From contig NZ_JAFMHJ010000028.1 in NCBI RefSeq assembly GCF_017854565.1, positions 1-45,124 on the forward strand: a stretch of DNA of 45,124 nt, written 5' to 3'. Positions 7,703 through 15,871 of the stretch are shown in pieces. The translations under genes and the position numbers were made by a program. Under the pieces are notes generated by a model that ran no database searches, had not been told where the DNA came from, and worked only from the letters and a program-made list of their open reading frames with translations. Each line of letters begins with the position of its first letter. The stretch's first letter is position 1. The DNA is from Yoonia sp. (GTDB lineage Bacteria; Pseudomonadota; Alphaproteobacteria; Rhodobacterales; Rhodobacteraceae).

Positions 7703-8968
7703 ATGATCGGATCATTCATCGGGCGACTGACAAGCGGATGCGCGGTCCGCACCCTGTTGGGCCGTGTGGGGATCGTCGGCGGCAACTTTGCCGTCATGAT
7801 GGCGCTGGCCGTTTGGTTGGGGCTTGATGCCTTTGGTCAGATTGCCGTTTTGTGGGGGTTGGCGATGGTCGCGGGCACGGTGGTGTCGGTCGGCGCCCCG
7901 CTGCTGTTGTTGCGCATCCTGACGGATGGCGGCGGCGTTACGGCAGGCGGGCTATGGCGGCAAATCGCGCTTTACCCTGCTGGGCTGGCCGCCGTGGCGC
8001 TGCTGGTGTTACCGCGTGCGGTGCCCGATGTGCCATGGGTTGCAGTGATGCTTGCAGGCCTTGCGGTGAATGCGGCCACATGCGTGGCCAGCATCATGCG
8101 CGGGCTGGGCAGTGTGCAGCTGTCGATGCTGCTGCGCGATGGTCTGCCGCAGTTGGCCTTGGGTGCGGCGGCTGTCCTGTGGGGACCGGCGGCAGGCGGC
8201 ATCATGGCCGGGGCGGCTGTGATCATGGGCGGCGCTGCGACCTTGCTGCTGGTGATCTGCTTGCGGCGGCCAGCCATCGGCGCGTTGATCCAACCGGGCG
8301 GTGATGGCGGCGCGATCCGATACGGCCTGTGGGGCACGGCTGTGCTTGGGATGGCGGCGGCGCAGGTTGACATCATCGTTGGCGGCAGCATTTTGCGGGC
8401 TGATCAAATCGGACTTTATGCGCTGCTGCGCCGGGTGGCCAATCTGGTTGCGCTGCCGGTCAGTGTGGCAACCTGGGTCAGCGCGGTTCCGATCTCGGCT
8501 GCGTTCGGCATGCAGGATCGCACCGCGTTGCGACAGGCCAGCGCCGCCGGCAGCCGGATCGCCCTGCTGCCGGGTGCCGTGCTTTTTCTGGCGGCGCTGC
8601 TGTTGCTGCCTTGGGTCGCCCCGTTCGCCGGACAAACCTGGAGCGTGGAGGCGCGCAGCGTCGCATTGGTCCTGCTGTGCGGTGCCGTGATCCAGGTCTT
8701 TCTGGCCTCGGGCATGACCGTCGCGACGCTGTGCGGATTTGAACGCTTTGCCTTTGGCGCAAGGTTGCTTGGCCTTTTCACGTATCTGGGGATGGTCGTT
8801 TGGTCGGGCAGCACCCTGTCGGCGCTTGGCAATGCCGCCGCATATGTCAGCGGCATCGCCAGCGGAGGCCTGCTGCTCTGGGCCTTGCTCTGGGCGCGAC
8901 TGGCAATCGACACCTCTGGTGCAGCTCTTTGGCGTGCGCAACGGGGGCAAACATGGAAGCTGCCCTGA
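7703..8968 (+). CDS. Oligosaccharide flippase (Wzx-like, MOP superfamily)
   Basis: A 421-residue, very hydrophobic protein with roughly twelve predicted membrane helices and short polar loops, including VRTLLGRVGIVGGNFAVMMALAVWLG at the start and AQVDIIVGGSILRADQIGLYALLRR in the middle. The latter resembles the loop in Wzx/PST flippases where a D-x-x-(I/V)-x-G stretch precedes a GxY motif. The inferred role is to flip undecaprenyl-diphosphate-linked repeat units across the inner membrane. It is the first gene of the second plus-strand polysaccharide block and overlaps the polymerase gene by 16 bases. Sequence conservation in this family is low, so the call rests on topology, motif and context. 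Confidence 0.8.
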   Translation: MIGSFIGRLTSGCAVRTLLGRVGIVGGNFAVMMALAVWLGLDAFGQIAVLWGLAMVAGTVVSVGAPLLLLRILTDGGGVTAGGLWRQIALYPAGLAAVALLVLPRAVPDVPWVAVMLAGLAVNAATCVASIMRGLGSVQLSMLLRDGLPQLALGAAAVLWGPAAGGIMAGAAVIMGGAATLLLVICLRRPAIGALIQPGGDGGAIRYGLWGTAVLGMAAAQVDIIVGGSILRADQIGLYALLRRVANLVALPVSVATWVSAVPISAAFGMQDRTALRQASAAGSRIALLPGAVLFLAALLLLPWVAPFAGQTWSVEARSVALVLLCGAVIQVFLASGMTVATLCGFERFAFGARLLGLFTYLGMVVWSGSTLSALGNAAAYVSGIASGGLLLWALLWARLAIDTSGAALWRAQRGQTWKLP

Positions 8969-10308
8969 TCATCGCGCTGGCCGCCATCTGCACGGCTGTG
9001 CCGTTCTGGCTTGGGCAGCGTCACGGCATCGCACCTCTGCTGTCTCCGATGCACCTGCTCAGCTATTTTTGTCTGTTCGGTTTTCTGATCAAGGCGGTGG
9101 TCTATGCCGCAATCCCCAATCTGGCGTTCTATCGCCGTTATGTCGATAACCCGTGGGGCGACATGCTGGGTGCGCTGTATCTTGCAGTGTTTATCCTGCT
9201 GATGTGTCTGGGATACCGGGTCGCTTGCGCACCCGCTTGCCGCACCGACAGCATCATGGCCGCGCGGAAGGTTGCGGGTGGGATCACCCGGCGATGGCCG
9301 TTGTTTTGGTTGGCCTTTGCGGTGGCGACCGCAACCGCGCTGGTGATCCTGCGGGCACGCGGCGCAGCGCTTGATCTGAACCTGCTGGCCGGGGTCAATA
9401 CGGCCAAGCAGATCAACGTCAATGCAAATGGCGTGGGCAGCACATTGGCCGGGCTCAAGACGTTCTTTATCGTACCCAAGTTCGCCTTTGTGCTGTTGCT
9501 CGCGCATGGCCTCGTGACCCGGTCGCGGGTGTCGCTGATGCAGGCCGTTGCGTTGGCGGTCTTGCTGCTGGGAATCGCCCTGATCTCGGGTGACAGGTTC
9601 GAGCTGATCGAGATGTCGATCTTTGCGCTGGCGACACATCTGATCCTCGGTGGGCGGCTCAGCCCGGCAACGGGCCTGTGGCTTTGCCTGTCTGCCGCCG
9701 TGATCATCGCCCTTTCCGTCTATATGACGCAGTTGCGGCTGGGGCAGGCGGGAACGCTGTCTGCGTTGCTGCGGCAGATCGTCGGATCGACCTATTTTCT
9801 GGATTTCAACGCGGCTGTGATGGTCACGGACCGGGTCGAGCCACAGATGCTGATGCTGGGCGAAAGCTATGCCTGGTGGACGTTCGGCTGGGTGCCGCGC
9901 ACGATCTGGCCCGACAAGCCGGCGATTGATCTGGGTGTCTTTTTCAAACGCGACGTGATGCAGGTCTACACCGGGGGCGCGTTTAACGTCACCGGCCCGG
10001 GCGAGGCATTCATCAACTTTGCCTGGGCTGGCGTCGGCGTCGGCTTTGCGCTGGGCTGGCTGTATCGCAAGGCCGAGGCGCTGCTTTTCTCGCCTTTTGC
10101 ATGCCTCCGCTACGGCGCATTCCTGCTCTACCCGATCCTGTTCTACCCGTTCATTCAGGCGACCCTGCAATCGTCGTTCAGCGCCTTTATCGTCGGTGCA
10201 GTGGCGCAATGCGTGCTGATCGCCCTGATGATCGCCGTCTTTGTCACCCGCTACGCGGTCTGGCTGTCCCCCGCCGACCCCACAAGGAGCCATCTCAATG
10301 TTGCTTAA
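8953..10308 (+). CDS. O-antigen/exopolysaccharide polymerase (Wzy-like)
   Basis: A 451-residue integral membrane protein with about ten to twelve helices. It has a large soluble loop (around residues 265-350) containing RLGQAGTLSALLRQIVGSTYF, VPRTIWPDKPAIDLG and GEAFINFAWAGVGVGF, the pattern seen in oligosaccharide repeat-unit polymerases. It would join lipid-linked repeat units in the periplasm. The ATG at 8953 has GGGGG just upstream and lies inside the flippase gene. An upstream frame extension to 8800 is arginine- and histidine-rich and non-membrane, so I excluded it. The next gene starts inside its 3' end. An O-antigen ligase is the alternative. Confidence 0.78.
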   Translation: MEAALIIALAAICTAVPFWLGQRHGIAPLLSPMHLLSYFCLFGFLIKAVVYAAIPNLAFYRRYVDNPWGDMLGALYLAVFILLMCLGYRVACAPACRTDSIMAARKVAGGITRRWPLFWLAFAVATATALVILRARGAALDLNLLAGVNTAKQINVNANGVGSTLAGLKTFFIVPKFAFVLLLAHGLVTRSRVSLMQAVALAVLLLGIALISGDRFELIEMSIFALATHLILGGRLSPATGLWLCLSAAVIIALSVYMTQLRLGQAGTLSALLRQIVGSTYFLDFNAAVMVTDRVEPQMLMLGESYAWWTFGWVPRTIWPDKPAIDLGVFFKRDVMQVYTGGAFNVTGPGEAFINFAWAGVGVGFALGWLYRKAEALLFSPFACLRYGAFLLYPILFYPFIQATLQSSFSAFIVGAVAQCVLIALMIAVFVTRYAVWLSPADPTRSHLNVA

Positions 10309-10873
10309 AGCCATCTATTGGGGCCTGCGGGCCACAGCCGCCATGCACCGCCGGATCGGTCTGCGCGGCGCAACGGCGCTGCACCGTGCCACGCTTGGAT
10401 CGGTTGGCGCAGGCAGCCGCTTTCAGCCCGGCGTCCGCTTTGCGGACCCTGCCATCGTCAGTATCGGTGCGGATTGCTATGTCTGGTCGGGCTGTCACGC
10501 CTCTGCCGAAGTGCGCGGCCAGCCTCTCATCATCGGGGACGGGGTGCAGATCAACCGCAACGTTCATCTTGATACGACCGGCGGGCTGACCATCGGTGCC
10601 GGAACGCTGATTTCCCAGGACGCCGTGATCTACACCCATGACCACGGGTTGGACCCGCGCGCGACACCCGGCATGGTCCCTAAAATCATCGGTGAAAACG
10701 TCTGGATCGGGATGCGCGCGGTGATCTTGCCGCAATGTCGGCATATCGGATGCGGCGCTGTTATCGGGGCCGGTGCGATTGTGGTGCGCGACGTGCCTGC
10801 CGGGGCGATCGTGGCGGGAAATCCGGCGCGCGTGCTGGGTGCATCGTCCGACCGCACGCAGGTCGCCGCATGA
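10298..10873 (+). CDS. Hexapeptide-repeat acetyltransferase (LbetaH fold)
   Basis: A 191-residue acyltransferase of the left-handed beta-helix class. Hexapeptide turns run from about residue 45 (VSIGADCYVWSG) through IIGDGVQINRNVHLD and IGAGTLISQDAVIYTHDHG to IIGENVWIGMRAVILP and VIGAGAIVVRDVPAGAIVAGNPAR. The His in THDHG is a likely catalytic base. It probably O-acetylates a sugar of the repeat unit. The start is supported by AAGGAG ten bases upstream. It overlaps the polymerase gene by 11 bases and the following glycosyltransferase gene at ATGA. The sugar and position acetylated cannot be inferred. Confidence 0.85.
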   Translation: MLLKAIYWGLRATAAMHRRIGLRGATALHRATLGSVGAGSRFQPGVRFADPAIVSIGADCYVWSGCHASAEVRGQPLIIGDGVQINRNVHLDTTGGLTIGAGTLISQDAVIYTHDHGLDPRATPGMVPKIIGENVWIGMRAVILPQCRHIGCGAVIGAGAIVVRDVPAGAIVAGNPARVLGASSDRTQVAA

Positions 10874-12006
10874 AGGTCCTGCACGTCACCCCCAACTTTT
10901 TTCCCGCGACCTATTGGGGCGGGCCGATTTTCTCGACCAAGGCGATCTGCGACGGCATTGCCGCGCGCGGCGACATCATGCTGCGGGTGCTGACGACCGA
11001 CGCAGCCAGCCCAGACAGACATGACAGGGTGACGCCGGTCGCATTGCCCTACGGCGTGCACTATGCCCGGCGTATCGCGGGGCACAGTATCGCGCCGGGC
11101 CTGCTGGCGCGGCTTCCGGGCGCGATTGCATGGGCCGATATTGTCCATTTGACCGCGACGTATAACGCCCCGACCCTGCCCACGCTTGCACTGGCCCGCG
11201 CATTGGGGCGGCCCGTGGTGTGGTCGCCGCGCGGCGCATTGCAGGCCACTGCGCAATGGGCCGATGCTCCGCGCCAACGCACCAAGCACCTGTTTGAGAA
11301 GGCGGCCAACTTGCTGCGTCACGGCAGCAATGTTCTGCACGTCACATCTGCCGCCGAAGAGGCCGCCAGCAAAACCAACCTGACGGACATGCCCACGGCC
11401 CTGATCCCCAATTGCGTTGATATTCCCCCGCTTGCCCCGCGCCCGATACGGCACGGCGCCGCCACGCGCCTGCTGTGCCTTGGGCGCCTTCATCCCAAAA
11501 AGGGTCTCGCGCGGCTGATTGATGCCATGGCCCAGCTTTCGGGTGATGTGACGCTTGATATCTACGGCACGGGCGACCCCGGCTATAGTGCGCAATTGCA
11601 TCAGCGCGCGGCGGCCTATGGCCATCGTATCCGCCTGCATGGTCATGTGGATGGCAGCGCCAAGATCGCCGCCTTTGCCCAAGCCGATCTGTTCGTGCTG
11701 CCCAGCCATTCGGAAAACTTCGGCATCGCCGTGGCCGAGGCATTGGCCCACGGCCTGCCCGTCCTGACCACCACAGGCACGCCGTGGCACGCGCTTGACC
11801 ATCACGGCTGCGGGCGCTGCATTGATCTGCAAACCACGTCGTTGGCCTGCGAAATCGCGTCACTGCTGACGGCAGATTTGCCCGCCATGGGCGCGCGCGG
11901 GCGCGATTGGATGATCCGGGATTTCGCGCCGGTGGCAATGGCCACAGCCTTTGCCGCACTGTACCACAGCATGCTGCAACGCGATGTCCGGGGCGTGCCC
12001 GCATGA
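10870..12006 (+). CDS. Glycosyltransferase family 4
   Basis: A 378-residue GT-B glycosyltransferase. The N-terminal domain begins KVLHVTPNFFPATYWGGPIF, a typical acceptor-side start with the glycine-rich loop. The C-terminal domain has LLCLGRLHPKKGLARLIDAM and the E-x7-E motif ENFGIAVAE near residue 282, which binds the nucleotide sugar. It is a retaining transferase by family rule and cytoplasmic or peripheral to the inner membrane. ATGA overlaps couple it to both flanking acetyltransferase genes. Donor and acceptor sugars are unknown. It supplies one linkage of the predicted repeat unit. Confidence 0.88.
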   Translation: MKVLHVTPNFFPATYWGGPIFSTKAICDGIAARGDIMLRVLTTDAASPDRHDRVTPVALPYGVHYARRIAGHSIAPGLLARLPGAIAWADIVHLTATYNAPTLPTLALARALGRPVVWSPRGALQATAQWADAPRQRTKHLFEKAANLLRHGSNVLHVTSAAEEAASKTNLTDMPTALIPNCVDIPPLAPRPIRHGAATRLLCLGRLHPKKGLARLIDAMAQLSGDVTLDIYGTGDPGYSAQLHQRAAAYGHRIRLHGHVDGSAKIAAFAQADLFVLPSHSENFGIAVAEALAHGLPVLTTTGTPWHALDHHGCGRCIDLQTTSLACEIASLLTADLPAMGARGRDWMIRDFAPVAMATAFAALYHSMLQRDVRGVPA

Positions 12007-12545
12007 CGGCCCAGCTTGATATCAGCGCGAACCGGCAACACCGTAACTATGGCCGCCGCACGCAGGCTGGCCGGGTTCTGTGGTGGCTGTGTCAGCCGCT
12101 GTTCCGGCTCAGCCCGCGCCCGCTGTGGGTCTGGCGTATCTGGCTTTTGCGCGCGTTTGGGGCGCAGGTCGGGCAGGGGGTCCATATCCATCCGACGGTG
12201 CGTGTCACCATGCCGTGGAACCTCTGCCTTGGGGATCAGGCGGCGGTCGGGGACCGTGCGATCCTTTATGCGCTGGGCCAGATCAGCATCGGCGCGCGGG
12301 CGACGGTTTCGCAAAACGCGCATCTTTGCACCGGCAGCCACGACCATCACGACCCCGCACGCCCCCTGCGCAAGCGGCCCATCGTCATCGACGATGACGC
12401 GTGGGTCTGCGCCGACGCATTTGTCGGGCCGGGTGTGCGGATCGGGGCCGGTGCCATCCTTGGCGCACGCGCCGTCGCGATGCACGACGTGGCACCGGGC
12501 AAGATCGGCATCGGCAACCCTCTCCTGATACGGGACCCACAATGA
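12003..12545 (+). CDS. WcaF-like acetyltransferase
   Basis: A 180-residue hexapeptide acetyltransferase closely resembling colanic acid acetyltransferase WcaF. It has an N-terminal helical part (RVLWWLCQPLFRLSPRPLW, VWRIWLLRAFGAQVG), then hexapeptide turns GVHIHPTVRVTMPWNL, IGARATVSQNAHLCTGSHDHHD, VCADAFVGPGVRIGAGAILGARAVAM, and the closing IGIGNPLLIRD. The SHDH motif carries the probable catalytic histidine. It is the second acetyltransferase in the block, so the polymer may carry acetyl groups at two positions. It is overlapped by the genes on both sides at ATGA. Confidence 0.88.
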   Translation: MTAQLDISANRQHRNYGRRTQAGRVLWWLCQPLFRLSPRPLWVWRIWLLRAFGAQVGQGVHIHPTVRVTMPWNLCLGDQAAVGDRAILYALGQISIGARATVSQNAHLCTGSHDHHDPARPLRKRPIVIDDDAWVCADAFVGPGVRIGAGAILGARAVAMHDVAPGKIGIGNPLLIRDPQ

Positions 12546-13453
12546 CCCATCTGACCGTGATCATCCTGACCAAAAACGAAGCCCTGCACATCGGGCGCGC
12601 TGTCGCGTCGGTCAGGGGCATCGCGAACCGTGTTCTGGTCATCGACAGCGGCTCGACCGATAACACCGTGACCCTTGCCCAAGATGCCGGCGCGCGCGTG
12701 CTGCATCACCGCTGGATCAACTATGCCACCCAGTTCAACTGGGCGCTGGATCAGATTGCAGGCGAACCGGGCTGGATCATGCGGCTGGATGCCGATGAAA
12801 TCGTCACACCGACGCTGGCCGCGCAAATCGCACAGGGCCTGCCGGATGTCGCAGGCATCTATGTCGGGCGGCACATGCATTTTCTGGGGCAACGGGTGCG
12901 CTACGGCGGCCTGTTTCCGATCCGCGTTCTGCGCTTGTTTCGCAATGGTGCGGGCCGCTGCGAAGACCGCTGGATGGATGAACATATCATCGCCGATGGC
13001 CCGACTGCTGATCTGACGGGCGCGATCGTGGACGATAACCTGAATCCGCTGGATTGGTGGATCGCCAAACACAACAGCTATGCCACCCGCGAAGCGGTGG
13101 ACGTGCTGAACCACGAATTCCGGTTCCTGCCACAACAAACCATCGCGCGCCTGCAAGGCGGCACACAGGCGCAGGTCAAGCGCTGGATCAAGGAACACCT
13201 CTATGCCCGCCTGCCCGGAGGCCTGCGCGCGGGGCTGTATTTCTTCTATCGTTACATGCTGCGGCTCGGCTTTCTTGATGGGGCGCAGGGGCGGTCATTC
13301 CACGTCTTGCAGGGGTTCTGGTATCGCTACCTTGTTGATGCAAAACTGGCCGGGGTCCGCCGCCATATGGCCACGACCGGCGCACATCCCATCGACGCCA
13401 TCCGCGATGTGCTGGGCATTGACCTATCCCAAACCGCAAAGGCCGCTGCATGA
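12542..13453 (+). CDS. Glycosyltransferase family 2 (WaaE/KdtX-like)
   Basis: A 303-residue GT-A enzyme with LTVIILTKNEALHIGRAV at the N-terminus, the nucleotide-binding VIDSGSTDNT and the metal-binding MRLDADEIV. The combination resembles the WaaE/KdtX type of beta-glycosyltransferase also found in exopolysaccharide loci. The C-terminal third has a hydrophobic amphipathic segment (GLRAGLYFFYRYMLRLGFLDG) that could anchor it to the membrane surface. The start codon overlaps the WcaF-like stop. The sugar specificity is unknown. It is inferred to add one sugar to the lipid-linked repeat unit. Confidence 0.88.
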   Translation: MTHLTVIILTKNEALHIGRAVASVRGIANRVLVIDSGSTDNTVTLAQDAGARVLHHRWINYATQFNWALDQIAGEPGWIMRLDADEIVTPTLAAQIAQGLPDVAGIYVGRHMHFLGQRVRYGGLFPIRVLRLFRNGAGRCEDRWMDEHIIADGPTADLTGAIVDDNLNPLDWWIAKHNSYATREAVDVLNHEFRFLPQQTIARLQGGTQAQVKRWIKEHLYARLPGGLRAGLYFFYRYMLRLGFLDGAQGRSFHVLQGFWYRYLVDAKLAGVRRHMATTGAHPIDAIRDVLGIDLSQTAKAAA

Positions 13454-14202
13454 AAATATCTGTCGTGACAGCCGTGATGAATGGGGGGGATACGCTGGAA
13501 ACTGCCGTGCAAAGCCTGCGCGCCCAAACCCACCCCGACATCGAACATGTGGTGCAAGACGGCGGGTCGACCGATGGCACGCTGGCCTGTCTTGCCCGCT
13601 ACGGCCACCCGCAAATGGCACTGATTTCGGCCCCCGACACAGGTATCTATGATGCAATCAACGCAGGGATTTCGCGCACCACCGGCGATGTCATCGGGCT
13701 TTTGCACGCTGACGATTATCTGGCGGGCGATGACATTCTTGCGCAGGTCGCCGCCGCGCTTGAGAACCCCCGGATCGACGGTGTCTACGGCGACCTGCAA
13801 TATGTCGCCCGCGCGGACAGCACCAAGGTCATTCGCCATTGGCGGGCCGGACCCTATGCGCAGCACCGGTTGCGGCGCGGATGGATGCCGCCGCATCCCA
13901 CGCTATATCTGCGCCGCGCGGTGTTTGAACAGGCAGGGCTTTACGACACGAGCTACCGGATTTCGGGTGACTATGACGGCATGCTGCGCTTTTTGACGCA
14001 AGGCCATGTGCGGCTGGGCTATATCCCACAGGTCATGGTGCGCATGCGGATCGGTGGGGCCAGCAACCGCACATTTGCCCAAATACTGCGCAAAAACCGT
14101 GAAGATTACCGCGCGATCCGCACGCATGGGGTTGGCGGCATCGCGACATTACTGGCCAAGAACCTGTCCAAAGTCACCCAATTCACCACCAAACGGCCCT
14201 AG
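13450..14202 (+). CDS. Glycosyltransferase family 2 (WcaE-like)
   Basis: A 250-residue GT-A glycosyltransferase with the WcaE-type pattern ISVVTAVMNGGDTLETAVQSL, VQDGGSTDGTL, SAPDTGIYDAINAGISRTTGD and the metal-binding LHADD. RISGDYDGMLRF near residue 175 supplies the conserved ED/DYD acceptor-side motif. Its start overlaps the preceding gene at ATGA, making it the last member of the seven-gene plus-strand block. Its stop interlocks with that of the converging CdsA-like gene in a CTAG at 14199-14202. With the initiating transferase and two others, it suggests a short repeat unit of about four sugars (inference). Confidence 0.88.
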   Translation: MKISVVTAVMNGGDTLETAVQSLRAQTHPDIEHVVQDGGSTDGTLACLARYGHPQMALISAPDTGIYDAINAGISRTTGDVIGLLHADDYLAGDDILAQVAAALENPRIDGVYGDLQYVARADSTKVIRHWRAGPYAQHRLRRGWMPPHPTLYLRRAVFEQAGLYDTSYRISGDYDGMLRFLTQGHVRLGYIPQVMVRMRIGGASNRTFAQILRKNREDYRAIRTHGVGGIATLLAKNLSKVTQFTTKRP

Positions 14203-15140
14203 CCGTAAAAGTATTTTGTCAGATGGTAAAAAATCGGTGCCGCGAAAATAACACTATCAAGCTGATCGACAAAACCGCCCTGACCGGGGATCAGATGCGA
14301 CCAATCCTTGACGCCGCGGTCACGTTTGATCGCGGCAAAAACGATATTGCCAAACATCCCCACCAGCGACGCAGCGCCGGCCATCGCCATGGCTCCAAAC
14401 ACCCCGAACGGCGTGATCCAGTTCAGCAGCGCACCGATCAGCATCGCGCTGACCACACCGCAAACCAGCCCTTCCCATGTCTTGGGCGACAGGCCGGGGG
14501 CGATTTTGGTCCGGCCAATCCGGCGTCCAAGGAAATACTCCAGCAGATCGCCCAACTGCACCACCATCACCAAAAAGGCGATCAGCAGGACCGCACGGTC
14601 GCCATATCCCGCGATCTGCATCGCCATCAGGGCGGGCACATGGCTCAGGCAAAAGACAGAGATCATCAGCGCCCATTGGGTCTCTGCGACGCGGATCAGG
14701 AAACGGTTTGCATTTCCACGCAGCGCCGACACGATGGGCAGTAACAAAAATGCGTAAACCGGGATGAACACGGTATAAAGCCCGTCCCAGCCCAGCGCGA
14801 TAAAGACATATTGCAGCGGCAGCACCACGAAAAACGCCAGCGCCAGCGAAATATGGTCTGCCTGTGCCTTGGTCGTCAGCGTCAGGAATTCGCGCAGCGC
14901 CGCAAAGGACGCAAAGGCAAACAACACCATCACCCCGACCTTGCCACTGATCAACGCCAGCCCGATGAACGTCACCATCCCCCACCAGCTTTGCACGCGG
15001 GTCATATATGTATCCAGAACCGGGTTCAGCGTGTCTGCGGGCTGGCGCGCGCGCAGCACCTCACCCAGAAACGTCATCGCAAGCAAAATGCCGAAACTGC
15101 CCAGTGCCAGCAGTAGAATGTCACTCGTCGTATTGCTCAT
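14199..15140 (-). CDS. CdsA-like phosphatidate cytidylyltransferase family protein (YnbB type)
   Basis: A 313-residue membrane protein with about eight helices and the C-terminal signature AIKRDRGVKDWSHLIPGQGG followed by FVDQLDS. Canonical CdsA has PGHGG-x2-DR-x-D; here His becomes Gln (PGQGG) and Arg becomes Gln (DQLD). That resembles the divergent YnbB group rather than the housekeeping enzyme. The predicted reaction is CTP plus phosphatidic acid to CDP-diacylglycerol, but the altered signature makes the substrate uncertain. The start overlaps the stop of the PlsC-like gene (ATGA at 15137-15140), so the pair forms a two-gene unit for phospholipid precursor synthesis. A longer frame upstream to 15311 is only overlap with that gene. 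Confidence 0.82.
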   Translation of the reverse strand: MSNTTSDILLLALGSFGILLAMTFLGEVLRARQPADTLNPVLDTYMTRVQSWWGMVTFIGLALISGKVGVMVLFAFASFAALREFLTLTTKAQADHISLALAFFVVLPLQYVFIALGWDGLYTVFIPVYAFLLLPIVSALRGNANRFLIRVAETQWALMISVFCLSHVPALMAMQIAGYGDRAVLLIAFLVMVVQLGDLLEYFLGRRIGRTKIAPGLSPKTWEGLVCGVVSAMLIGALLNWITPFGVFGAMAMAGAASLVGMFGNIVFAAIKRDRGVKDWSHLIPGQGGFVDQLDSVIFAAPIFYHLTKYFYG

Positions 15141-15778
15141 GACTGCACCTGCGGCGCCAGCGCGACCAGCGCATCTGATGCGCGTTTCAGGAACGCATCC
15201 TTGCTTTCGCCCTCGGCCACATGGATCGGCGCGCCAAACGTCACGGTGCAGATCAGGGGCAGGGGGATCACCTCGCCCTTGGGCATGATCGTGTTCAGAT
15301 TGGCGACCCATGTGGGCACCAGATCAACATCAGGCCGCGCGACCCCCATATTATAAAGCCCCGCCTTGAACGGCAGCAAAGGGTCTTCTGTCATATTGCG
15401 GTTGCCTTCGGGGAAAATGATCAGCGACGATCCTTCGTCCAGCGCGGCAAGGATCTTGTCCATCGGTTTGTCGTTCACTTCTGGGCGCCGGTCCACCAGC
15501 ACGCAGTTGAATACTTCGGGCCCCACAAAGGCGCGCAGCGGGTTTTTCAGCCAATAATCCGCCGCCGCCACCGGGCGCACGGTCCGGCGCAACGCGGCAG
15601 GCAGCACCGACCAGATCATCGGCATATCTGCATTGCTGGTATGATTGGAATAATAGACCCGCTGCCGTGGCACCGGTTCAATCCCTTGCCAGTCGGCCCG
15701 CACGGCAGTGATCGCGCGGGCAAAAATGCGGATGGCGTGGCCCACGATACGGGCAGCAAAGGTGCGCAAGAGTTTCAT
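15137..15778 (-). CDS. PlsC-like 1-acylglycerol-3-phosphate acyltransferase
   Basis: A 213-residue acyltransferase with NHTSNADMP (the H-x4-D catalytic motif), LVDRRPEVND and FPEGNRN, a variant of the FPEGTRS glycerophosphate-binding motif. The hydrophobic N-terminus suggests membrane association. It probably acylates lysophosphatidate or a related lyso-lipid, giving the substrate for the overlapping CdsA-like enzyme. The ATG at 15778 (MKLLRTFAARIVGHA) is preferred; an upstream frame start at 15823 runs into the terminator-bearing spacer. A minus-strand terminator between this gene and the upstream YiaA/B gene suggests its own promoter or only partial read-through. Confidence 0.85.
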   Translation of the reverse strand: MKLLRTFAARIVGHAIRIFARAITAVRADWQGIEPVPRQRVYYSNHTSNADMPMIWSVLPAALRRTVRPVAAADYWLKNPLRAFVGPEVFNCVLVDRRPEVNDKPMDKILAALDEGSSLIIFPEGNRNMTEDPLLPFKAGLYNMGVARPDVDLVPTWVANLNTIMPKGEVIPLPLICTVTFGAPIHVAEGESKDAFLKRASDALVALAPQVQS

Positions 15779-15828
15779 CGGATGACCTTGGCGAAGCTGG
15801 GTGGATTTGAAAAGGGGGTTCACCGCAC

Positions 15829-15860
15829 AAAAGCCCCGCCCATGTGATCATGGACGGGGC
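15829..15860 (-). terminator. Intrinsic terminator after the yiaA/B-like gene
   Basis: Read on the minus strand, GCCCCG-T-CCATG, a 4-base loop and CATGG-G-CGGGGC form an 11-bp stem with one mismatch, followed by TTTTGTG. It lies 11 bases beyond the yiaA/B-like stop and would end the pspA-yiaA/B transcript before the PlsC-like gene. Confidence 0.75.
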
Positions 15861-15871
15861 AGGGCGATGGA

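Noticed and set aside
8416..10314. 632-codon open frame on the minus strand opposite the flippase and polymerase genes
   Set aside because: It is low-complexity, rich in Arg, Gln, Asp and His, has no domain pattern, and lies wholly antisense to clear membrane-protein genes. Long antisense frames are expected in high-GC DNA.
10630..11832. 400-codon minus-strand frame opposite the acetyltransferase and GT4 genes
   Set aside because: No domain signature. The plus-strand genes here carry hexapeptide and E-x7-E motifs and ATGA-coupled starts.
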